From NCBI GenBank assembly GCA_030267965.1, contig BRYA01000043.1, forward strand, positions 10,945 to 47,680: DNA of 36,736 nucleotides. The letters run 5' to 3'. Each line of letters begins with the position of its first letter. Position 1 is the stretch's first letter. Source of the DNA: Triparma columacea (lineage: Eukaryota > Sar > Bolidophyceae > Parmales > Triparmaceae). A program made the position numbers and the translations under genes. The notes beneath the pieces were generated by a model, which was given only the letters and a program-made list of their open reading frames with translations, was not told where the DNA came from and searched no databases. Shown here in pieces: positions 23,143 to 33,600 of this stretch.

Positions 23143-26100
23143 ATGGAAGCACATTCGTCAAAAAAGAGCAAAAGCGTTCAAAATGAGAATGGTGAGTACC
23201 TTAACGGGGTTAAAAGTTCGTTTATTGGCTGTATAGTACATACATATATACATACATACAATACACATCCAAATATTCAAATGATATAAACAAGAGTTCG
23301 AAAAGGAAGGGAGAATGTTGGACAAATATATACACAAACACAACCATACGACCCAACCATATGCCTCTTAGTGCCTAAATATGCTTCTTAGAGCACAAAT
23401 ACGCCAAATATGATCATACGTCATCACTTTGGGAACTACTGGAACTATCAATCGCCTTTCAAGCCTGTCAAGCCTTTCAGCGATGTTCAACACCTTTCAG
23501 CGCTGTTCAACACCTTTCGGTGCTTTTCAACACTTTTCGGCGCTATTCCCGACGTTTCACTACCATTCATCGCCATTTACAACACCATTTACCACCTTTC
23601 AACACACACTTACACCACACCACCACACCACCCCACACACCCCACACCAACCCCCCCCCACACCACCATCATCACCATAAATCTCAGCCCCACCAGCACA
23701 CTCAGCCACAGGCAAGGTAACAGTAACCAAAGGCCCGTGGACAGAGGAAGAGGACCGAAAGGTCGTGGACCTAGTAGGTCGTCTAGGTGCCAAGAAGTGG
23801 TCCCTAATAGCCTCCCACCTCCCCGGTCGCATCGGTAAGCAGTGCAGGGAGAGATGGCACAACCACCTAAACCCCAACATAAAGAAAGACCCATGGTCAG
23901 AAGAAGAGGACAGGACAATCCTGCGAAGCCACGCGACCCTCGGTAACAAGTGGGCCGAGATAGCCAAGTGCCTGGAGGGGAGGACGGACAACGCAATTAA
24001 GAACCACTGGAACTCCAGCATGAAGAGGAAGATAGAGCGTTACGTAAAGTCCAAGAACATAGGAGGTCACGAGAAACTCTACGACGAACACGGGAGGTTC
24101 TTGATTGGGAGCGATATCGAGGGAACGCTTAGAGCCGTTAGATTGCAAGCCGGTACGGGGGGGAGTAAGAGACACGCGAACACAGGAGGTAACAACGGGA
24201 GGGGAGGAGAGGAATACAGACCACACGAAACGACAACGTCACATAAGAAGGGACAGGGGAAAAAAAAGGGAGGGAGTAACAACAGGGGGAGTAACAAGAC
24301 TACGATTAACACATCATCATCGTCTAACGTAACCGTAACCGTAGCAGGAGGTAGAGTGGAACCAAGCATACAACAACAAAGGGGTATGGCGGGGGGTATA
24401 CCATACCACCCATACCCACTTGATCATCATGACACGCAGGCTTCAATGTACCACGGGGAGGAGGTGTCTTTAGCGGGGGGAGGAAGGGAGGGGGGGGGAG
24501 GGTTGGAACATATCTACCCTATACACCAGCACGGTAATGTAGGAGGAGGGGAAACGAGAGATGGCTTTAGCAGGGATAGGGTGTACGGAGGAGTGAGCGG
24601 TGAGGTGGGGGGGTATGATGATGAGGACGAGGACGGGGGAGCGGGTATTGGAGCGGGGGTGGGGATTATGGGGGGGGGGACTATTACTGTTGAACTTGAA
24701 GAAGAGGTTGAAGGGTTTGACATTGACGGCGTGCTTGAGGAAATGAAGGAAGGGATGAAAGAGGGGGGGAAGGAGGAGGATGGTAACGGATACCAGGTTG
24801 TGGGATTCACGAGGGAGACGGTTAGGGGGATTAAGGAGTGGGTTAAAAACTTGAAAGGGGGCTATGTCGGAGGGGAGTGGAGGACGGGACAGGAAAGGAG
24901 GAGGATGGCGTCCGAGGTTAACCTAAGGTCTAGACAGAACACGCTGGTGGACGTGTTGGAACTGGAGGAGCAGGAGATTAGGACGCTACCACAGCAGTAT
25001 AGGAGACTTGTAGAGGAAGGGAGAGGACAGGGGGGAAGGGACGGGGACAACCTTATGCTAATGGGCGTAGGGGGGAGCCCAGGAGACGCGGCGCTACTAC
25101 ACGGGGGGGGGGCTAGGGGGGACGGGAGGTCCTCGGCGGGGCTGGTCGGCGGGCACCCGGTGGCTCCAAGCGGGGAAGCGAGCTACGTGTTCCCTAGCGG
25201 GTGCCCGGAGAGCCCGTGCATAAGCGTGGACTCTGATAACATGCACAAGGACGGTACGGAAACACCGGGGGGGAACGGGGGGATCGTCACGATGATGCAG
25301 GAGGAGGAGGGGGGGAGGGAGGGAGAGGGGAGGAGGAAGGGGGGAATGGAAACACCGAGCATCAAACAATCGGAAAGTCCGAGCAAGGGAAGGAGGAACA
25401 CCAGGGCAAAGGCGCAGAAGGCTTGGGGGGAAGGGTACTACTACAACTGCGGGACGGGGAAGGGGGGGAGCGGCACCGCAAAGGGGGGCTTCGAAGGCGG
25501 TGCTGGGCGCCCGGAGGTTCACAGGCCTAGCATGACGCCCCCGGAGGGGGGGGCCTCCTCCTCGTCGTCTGGGATCGCCATGACACCAGTGGGAATAATG
25601 GGGGTCGCTAGGGCTAACATGCCGACGCCGACGCTGAGCAGCGTCAGGGGGGCGAGGAACGAATTCAGGAGCAAACTCAGCCCACCCGTTTACTGGAAGG
25701 AGGAGGGGGAGGGGAAGGAGGAGGAGGAGGGTACCACTGCGGACGGGCGTCAAAGTTCCGGCGGCGACGGGAGGGGCGCCGGAGGGTCAAGCAAGAGGGC
25801 GGCCGTGACCGGGAGCAGCAAGCTGGTCTTCTCCCCCCTCTTCTCCCCCGCCACTGCGAGCACCACCATCGGGTGCACGCCGGCGAGGGTGGTGGCCGGG
25901 GAGACAAGCGTAAACCTTGACAGCCAGTGGGCGTACGACGACGCGTGCCTACTTAGGGAGAGCCTGGCGGCCGCGGCGGAGGAGGAGGATGAGGAGGAGG
26001 GGGAGGAGGCGGGGGAGGGGAACGGAGACGAGGGAGAGGGAGAGGGGGTTAGGGGGGTGAGGTGGGACAAAATGGTAGGAGGGAAAACACCGGCACCAGC

Positions 26101-26446
26101 GGAAGCTAAGGGGAACAAGGGAGACGGGGGGGTGGGAGGTAAAGTCACGCCGGGGACGGGGGAGAGGGACTACTTGGCAAGGCAGAAGAAGACTAAGAAC
26201 GGGAAACAGAGGGAGGGGGATAAGGGAGCGTGGGAGGGGGACCTTAGTGAGCAACTCATGATGATGGCGGGGGACGAAAAGCACACCAAGGACAACAAGG
26301 GCTCGGGGGCCGAAGCGGCAGAGGCGGCGGCGGCGGCGACGACGACGACGGGAAAAATTAGAAATAAGGGGCAGCCGGAGGAGGGGGTGGCAAGCAGCCT
26401 GGAGTGGAGCAACAGCAAAAGGGTGTGCGCGGGGGGGGGGAAATAA
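23143..26446 (+). CDS. R2R3 MYB transcription factor of the c-Myb/MYB3R type, 927 aa
   Basis: Nuclear DNA-binding factor. Exon 1 (23143-23191; 49 nt) reads [16 protein letters not shown] and ends in a strong GTGAGT donor. It joins in phase 1 to exon 2 (23712-26446) as G|GC AAG, giving [16 protein letters not shown]2 (about residues 23-73) and R3 (about 74-125) have all six spaced Trp residues and match the animal c-Myb/plant 3R class ([35 protein letters not shown]). This class usually controls cell-cycle genes; that role is inferred here. R1 is absent. The remaining 800 residues are low-complexity, rich in Gly, Glu, Ser and Lys, with acidic runs and poly-Ala/Thr near the end. The first exon is inferred from splice consensus, phase and the ATG, so it is less certain than exon 2. 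Confidence 0.87.
23192..23711 (+). other. MYB intron 1 with microsatellite and a 20-bp minisatellite
   Basis: The 520-nt intron contains CATA/TACA repeats (about 23227-23268). About four imperfect copies of a ~20-bp unit of the type TTCAACACCTTTCAGCGCTG lie at 23473-23545. A CA/CCCCAC-rich tract precedes the acceptor CCACAG at 23706-23711. No gene is seen in it. Confidence 0.7.
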
Positions 26447-26561
26447 GGGGGGGAAGGGAGAGGGGGAGGGGGGGGGAGGGGGGGAAAGGGGACCCTAATT
26501 TAACAGGGTTGAAAATTAGTTTCGTTGTGGAAGAAGTGCGAGATTACTTTTTTTAAGAATA

Positions 26562-26589
26562 NNNNNNNNNNNNNNNNNNNNNNNNNNNN
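26562..26589. other. Assembly gap (28 N)
   Basis: A run of 28 N lies 115 bp after the MYB stop. It interrupts the minus-strand gene to its right. The 26447-26561 flank is G-rich, then A/T-rich. The true gap length may differ from the number of N. Confidence 0.99.
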
Positions 26590-27223
26590 GGGGAGGAGAC
26601 GAGGCTGCGCTTGCGGTACGGCTCTTCCTGCTGGTTGGTGGATAGCGTGAGTTTTAGCGGTTGCCTTGAAGTGAAGAGGGGGCTTGCTTTGAGCAAGGAA
26701 TCCCCCCCCCCCCGCCCACCATCCCTCCCCCTCAGGGTAACTTACCTCTCAATGGTGAAGGAATGCTTCCGGGTGTTCTTCGGGTGAGTGAAGGAGGGGC
26801 GGCGATTCACCCTGTTGTATTTAGGTTTCGGATTTTTAGTGGAGGAGTCACCCTCATCTTCAATCTAAGAGAGGGGTGGGGCGGAGGGGAGAGGGGCTGA
26901 GAGAAGTGCTTAGGGTAGACACGCTCGAGATCGCAGCGTAGGACGACGTCGGGGACCCCCAATCCTTTCCCTACCTTCGTTCCCCAGAGCATGATGTGAA
27001 CTGTGATGGCCCCAAGACCAACGACAGTGTACGGTGGATTCAAATTCATTCCACGGTAAAGGAGCACAAGGACAAAGAATACTGAGGATACGACCGAGTG
27101 ATAGGTCACATTTTGAAGATGGTATTGAGAGGATTTCTTCCGAGGTGGGGTCTGGGGTGGGAGGGGAACTCGTATTGAAGGACGACGAGCAGTAATTTTA
27201 GCTGCATCATCTGCCGGAGGCAT
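26590..27223 (-). CDS. Small putative membrane protein, 3' end lost in assembly gap
   Basis: Exon 1 is 27223-26975 (ATG CCT CCG; MPPADDAAKITARRPS), exon 2 is 26864-26746 and exon 3 starts near 26630 and runs into the N gap. Junctions keep phase: AAG|GTAGGG ... CTTAG|ATT GAA, then GAG AG|GTAAGT ... ACCAG|C AGG. Exon 1 has a basic stretch and two hydrophobic segments (SVVSSVFFVLVLLY and YTVVGLGAITVHIMLW), consistent with a hairpin membrane anchor. Exon 2 is hydrophilic (IEDEGDSSTKNPKPKYNRVN). I do not recognise the family. Unspliced reading of exon 1 gives a Pro-rich tail, so splicing is preferred. The gene is divergent from the START gene. Confidence 0.6.
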
Positions 27224-27611
27224 CACGGAGACTGTGTGTCCGACGTGTGGACTCGCTTATTGAGGCACCACAAAGATTGAGAAAAGCAGCGTTTTCTTGA
27301 GCAGATGCTCAAAGTCGGACTAAAGCTCAGCTCAAAAATAGGGTTAATAGGTAGGATAAGGTTACGACTAAGGAAGGGGAGGAAATAAAAGGGAGAGGAG
27401 GGGAAGGATATAGAAATAGGACGTTAGAGGAGGCGTAAATCAACAGAAAGTGGGAAGAAAAATACCCTGCTGGCTTTCCGTTGTGTGTTGGTGTGTAGGA
27501 AGGGGCCTAAATGCCGGCTTGAGTGATCGAGGGCAACATCTATATATATATATATATATATATCAAACATCGGACGAGACCAGCAGTCTTCTCACCCTCA
27601 GAAACGTACAC
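27224..27611. promoter_or_regulatory. Divergent intergenic region with a TA microsatellite
   Basis: This region of 388 bp lies between the small membrane-protein ATG and the first candidate ATG of the START gene. A TA dinucleotide repeat lies at about 27541-27562, roughly 50 bp upstream of that ATG. It could act in place of a TATA box, but this is inference. No other gene is visible. Confidence 0.5.
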
Positions 27612-30600
27612 ATGCCCCTACAGATTCTAAATCCCCCCGCGAGAGTTGACCAACAGCACATGGACACAAAGAATGATTCCCGAGGAGGGAGTGAAGAGCG
27701 TGTGAGGGAGACTCATATACTTCAGGTTGACGCCCCGATGTCCGATGATTGCCATTCAGTACCCAATCTAGGCCATGAGAGGCAAGTTACTCCGTCTTCT
27801 GCAATTGAAAGACCCCATGGGGACGCTGGACGAGGTGAGTTCGTGTAAGGGGGTTGTAAGGGTGGGGACGTGTGATATTCTGAAGAAAATAGGGACGATA
27901 TGTAGGAGCACGCGTGGAAATCTTTTCATTTTGACTAACAACCACCATATCGCCATTACCGCAGACTCTGAAAATGGTCATGAGGACGCCGGACGAGGTG
28001 AGTTGTGCGTTGAGGGCCGGAAGAGAGGAAGGACAATTTGATACTCGAGGGGAGAGCGGAAGAGTCGCGGGAGGGCGCGTTGAAACTTTGTAGTTTTCAC
28101 CGCCTGCGTGCGGAACGCGCGGAGCCATTCGCGGAGGGCCTGGCCCTCGGTGTCGAGCTCGACGGGCGACGGCCGCGGCGCACACGCGCGTGCGCCGGTC
28201 TACGGTGACCGCATGGGATCCATCTCCAGCGACCGCATGGGTTTCGTCTGCGGCGACCGCATGGGACGCTTCTGCTGCGACCGCATGGGTTCCGTCTGCA
28301 GGCGACCGCTTGGGGCGCTTCTGCGGCGACCGCATGGGTTCCGTCTCCGGCGACCGCGTGGGGCGCTTGATATGCTACACAGAAACGAGGAGCACGCGTG
28401 GAAATCTTTTCATGTTGACTAACAAAAGCCATAATCGCCATTACCGCAGACTCTAAAAATGGCCACGAGGACTCCGGAGGAGGTGAGTTGTGCGTTGAGA
28501 GCCGGAAGAGAGAAAGGACAATTTAATACTCTACGAGAGAGCCGGAGAGTCGCGGGAGGACGCGTTGAAACTTTGTAATTTTTTCTCACTTTTACAACAA
28601 ATGTTGTCCCCTTCGCAGTCTCTAAAAGCTCTCACGAGGATGCTAGACGAGGTGAGTTTGCGTAGTCGTATAGACGAAGAGTACAGTATTTTGATTGTTC
28701 AGGGGAGGGCTAGGAAGCCGTTCTGAGGGAGTTTCAGATTTTGCCTTTTTTTGACCCTTTTTCACCAAAAATTCCCCAAAACCACCCCCAGAAATTTCCG
28801 GCCATCCTCATCTTGCCGAATTTTCCGACGATCCCTTAAACGGTGGAAAAGCGGGTGAGAACAATCTAAGCGCTATACCGCCTGCTGTCGGGCGCGCGAT
28901 TCTCGGCCACACGCCAGTCGGCCTTGCGACTGTCAGCCACGCCACTACCGCTCAGTCCATGACATTAGATCCTGACAACACCGTCAGGAATAAAGACCCC
29001 CCGGAGTCCCTCTCTAGCCCCGATCACGCCTCTTCCACTTCGCAAGGACCAGTTGATATCGATTACGCAGCTCTTCGACCTGAGCAAGGCAAACTTGTGA
29101 AGCTTCTTGAGGAGAGAGGAGCAGTTGAAGGCCTCATAGACACTTCCACCGGTGACGATACGAAAGTTATAGGGCTCGCTGGTGTTTTTCACGACAAGCG
29201 CGACAAGATCGTTGACTACATCCTCACTGATTGTGAGCAGGGCAAGTTCCGAAGGAAGACCCTCTACGAGTATGACGAAGAGGAAGGATTCATTCACAGA
29301 CTCGTCTACTGGCAGCACTACGGCAGCGGGAATAAGTTTGTCAAATTTCTCCTCGACATTAAAGTCGTATCTCCTGACGAAGCGACAAACATTATGGAAT
29401 TAACATCCCTCAACGAGGATGACCTTTCTGATGAAGCAACTGCAAAGCTTGTTGAGATTCTAGCGTTAACAAATACCAAGACTGTCAAGCGGGGTGTCAT
29501 TAAGGGGGAGCTCAGCTTCACTGATTTTGAGTTTGGACAAACTGCAGTCACCATGGTGGGAACTCTTAAGGCAGAGGAGAGAGCAACAGAGATGGAATCA
29601 GAAGTTGATGTTCGCACAGTCAAAAGCTTTAAATCTGCAAGGTCATCAGTTGGAAGGATAAACAGCAGCATCAGCAGTGTCAAGAAAGGAGCTTACAAGG
29701 ATGTATTTGTTTCATGGAAGGGAATTCTAGACGAAGTCATGAAGAAGTTCAGACAGCCTGCAGTCATTGACGAGCGGAGGAAGGTGCACTTTGTGGAAGT
29801 TGTCATGCCTAATGTACCACCTCTTACAAATGAGGAGAAGACAACGTTGGAAGGGGTTGGGAAGCTGGAGATGGAACTTCACACAAAGGGGAAGAGAGTC
29901 AAGGGGACACTGAAGGAGGGCATTGACAAGCTATTTTGGTGGGAAGAGGGACAGTATTGGGGTGCAATGTTGATGAATGTTGACACATCTGCCACAAGGC
30001 TCTTAGCAGAACTGTATGAAATGAACACATATGAGAGGTCACAGCTACACAAGAAGAAGCATGGCAATTTACCAAGGGCGATCAGAGAGAAAGGAAAGAA
30101 TAGTCGGAGTACGCTCTACTGTGTGGCGATGAGTTTCCCTGGACTTTATGAGAACAGGTTTTTCCAAACGTTGCTTTTGTGGAAAAAGGTAACGCTAAAA
30201 AACACAGGTAGATCAGCCTTTGTAATGGTCATTGTACCTAATGACGGAAACGACTTTCAGGACATAAATTTGGCAGACTACATCCCCTGCAAGTCTTTTG
30301 GCACACAAGTCATTACTGAACTTGCCCCAAATGTCTGCTCCTATACTAAGATTGAAACTAACGACTTGAAGATGAATTTGCCAAGGCCTGTCCTAGAAAT
30401 GCTCGCTAAATCCAGGATGAAAGATGCAAATAGGGTGCAGGAGAAGTTCAGGAGGAACGGGAAGAAGGTTGACGCTGAGGTCATGGGGGCCTTGGTGGAG
30501 AGGATGAGGGAGGGTGTTGAGTTGGAGGAGGACCAGAAGAAGGTGTTTGGGGAGTTGGAGGAGCTCTTTGGTGGGGAGGATGAAGAAGGGTGGGGGCCTC

Positions 30601-33600
30601 TCAAGTCACCCCATGAGGGAGTGAATATGGAGATCAAGTACAAGCAGCAGGAGAAAGGAAAAAAGACACTCACTTTTGGTAGAGCTGAGTGTACAACCGA
30701 CTGTTCAGCCGAGGAAGCAGCTGCTTGGTTCTTTGAGTACTGCAGCAGAGAAAGAATGGCATTGAGCCGAGAGGAGGGGAACCTTGCAAGGCTGGAGATA
30801 AGGAAATGGGGAAAGGAAAGGACCAACGAGAAGCATTTTGCTATAATCAAGAAACTCCCATACCCTCTTCACAAAAGAGAGTTTGTGATGAGATATGTAT
30901 GTCAAAAGGGACGCCAAGATGACACCATGTCTGTAGCCTTTGTCCCAGCTAAAGATCAGGTGGACTATGGGGGGAATCTAGGAAAGCTTGTGCGGGCAAC
31001 AACAAGTGGCATTCTCACTGCCAAGAATATTGAGGACCATAATGGTATTCTCCAGTGTAAACTTACATTGACTCAATTTATGGACACAGGGGGGCATATT
31101 CCAGTCAAAATTGTTGACAGAAAAACTCCACGAGTACTAAGTACGATAGCAGTACTCAGGGATTCCTTCAAGCAGGATGAAGAGATTGATAAAGCTGCAC
31201 TGGCCTCTCTTGCCAACATCATCAAGAATGAGCTCCAAGACTATACTGATGAGGAGGAGGATGCAATCAGGAAGGGGGAGGAGTTTTATGAGAAGTGCAA
31301 GAAGGAGGGGAACTTTGATGATTTGAAGAGTCCTGATGAGAGGGTCAAGATGAAGCTAGTTCATGTTGATGGGGAGAGTGTCGTAAGTGGGGTAGCTACA
31401 ACTGTAGTTGATGCTAGTGTGGAGGAGTGTGCTGCCTATGAGTACTCAAGCCTCTACAGTAGAAGTTGGAAAAAATTGGCTTCACAGTCAGGGTTTTCTC
31501 AACTGAACACAAGGTTTGTAAACAAGCACACTCTCTACTACATTAATACAAGGAATCTTGGCATCCCTGGATTTTCTCCTCGTGATGGGAGGAGTAAAGT
31601 GACCTGGTTCAAGCAAGATGACGGCAAAGTAATTATTGATGTTGCAGACACAGATGAACTTCAGGTAGACTTTGCATTGAAGGCTGGGAATGTATTAGTG
31701 GAATTCCACGGAGTTTGGTTTTTTGAGCCACTAGAACCTATTGGAAATGTGCCACAAACATCAGTGACTTTCACAACAAAGTTAGACCTTGGTGGTGTCA
31801 TTTTCTCCTCCATCATGAACAAGATTGCACCAAGGTTTCTTGCACAAGTCTCAGACTTGAGGAAGTTGTTTGACAGAAGCAAAGAGGTTGACGCCTTCAA
31901 GAGACAGCAGATCATTGCAAAGTTTGAGGAAGTTGCAATTGAGGGGGCACCAGGGATTGAAAGTCAATTTGACGAGATTGATGGAGCTCAAGAGATCAGT
32001 AGTGGGTTGACTGGGCAGACATTGATAAAGGCAGAGAAGGGAATTGGATGGGGGAAGACTTCAATAACTGTGAGATCATCCCACAAGGAAGTTGCAGCAT
32101 TCTTCTGGGAACTTAAAAGCCGAGCTGACTACCAGCTTGAACTTCAAAGAGTCAACAACCAGACACTAGTAATCACAGTTGAACACAAAGGACAGTTCAC
32201 TGCTGTAAGGTTCTCAGAGGCTGGCCAGATGAAGACAGATGTTGAAATGATGACTAGGCATAAGGGTTCAGGAAAAGCTGCCAACAAACAGAGTGTAATT
32301 AAGCACCTGGGCATGGCAACTGATGCTGCTTTCTACTTTGATAATCTGCTGAAGAGCACAGAAGCAGGGGAACAGGATGGGAGGAGGTTTGGAGAGCAGC
32401 TGATGGAGAGAGTGAAGAGAAGGAATGTCGGAGACAGTAAGGTAGAGGTCGTGAGGGAGTTTATTGCCACCAATAGGGCACTCAGAGAGACTACGGAGCA
32501 GCACAGTTTCATGACAACTCTGCTGTACACTGTGGTTATGAACAAATTTAAAAGGAGAGCAACAAACGAGGGAGAAAATAATAGTGAGGAGGAGGCCAGG
32601 GGGTGGGAGATTGGGAGTGCAATGACAGCAACAATGTTGACTACTTTGTCTGCTTCTCATGCTGTAGATGAGTGGGCGCATCAATTCACTGAAGTGCAAG
32701 AAGTCATGAATGAACAAGAGTGGTTAAGGCCCATGCTTGAGGAGATTGTTAAGAAACTATTTATGAAGTCTGCCATAGGCTTAAAAGCAAGGGTGACTGT
32801 TGGTGCTGCCACAAGCATGCTTGATTTGCTTACTGATGTGTATGTGACGTACATGTTTTGGAGTGATGAGAAGAAGTATGGGTACTTCAAAGCTTCTTTG
32901 GCAAGTTTGGTAGTGTCAATTGGGATTCAGATGTTCTGTGTCTGGGCAGGGTACAGGAAGTTGGGGATGACAAGGGTGTTAAGGGAGTGGATTCCAATTT
33001 TGATTGGGTACAAGCCTGCAGTTGATGCTTATAGGGTAGCAACTGGAGCAAAGCAAGAGATTGGGGCTGTTCTTGACCCACTGTTAGAGATGACTTGCAT
33101 GAAATGCACTGAGATGTTCGCTGAGGCAATCCCTGGAGTGATCATCCAACTAATGGCTATAGCAACAAGTGACAAAGACGATGTTGGAACTTCAGCATGG
33201 CTTTCAGTTGCAGTGTCAGCAATTACAACAGGCTTTGCCTCTGCAACAATAAGTTATGACTGGGACACAGACCCTGCTAAGAGAGAAGTGGCACCAGACT
33301 TCTATGGATATATACCAGCAAAAGCAAGCAAGAGAACAGTAGTTTTTGTGTCCATGCTGCTGTACACTGCAGGAATGCTTCTAATTAGGTGCACAACAAT
33401 AGTTCTTCTTGGGTTGATGGGAGGTAGTTGGGTCTTTATCTACATTGGAGCTGACCTTGGTCTGTACATGTTTGTGAAGATATTGAGAGGAGACTTCTGG
33501 TATTGGTTACCAATAGGAGGTAAGGCAGAGATTGTGCTAAGTATCATTTTCAGAGCGATTATAAAGATCATTGTAGACTTCACTTCAATGGTGCATTTTA

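Noticed and set aside
28108..28422. Periodic ORFs on both strands across the 24-bp minisatellite
   Set aside because: Open frames result from a repeat unit divisible by three; the tract lies inside an intron of the START gene.
27906..28580. CRISPR-like array
   Set aside because: Repeats are two long, diverged units with splice sites in a eukaryotic gene, plus a minisatellite; there are no short identical repeats with unique spacers.
27775..28651. Phase-0 reading of the mini-exons (MRGKLLRLLQLKDPMGTLDE, TLKMVMRTPDE, TLKMATRTPEE, SLKALTRMLDE)
   Set aside because: It also gives a tidy repeat, but continuing into the next exon at 28792 reaches a stop after 15 codons. Phase 1 stays open for more than 2,400 codons. 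A small separate gene in phase 0 cannot be fully excluded.
32268..32717. Minus-strand ORF of 149 residues within the START gene
   Set aside because: Shadow of the long sense exon; no motifs.
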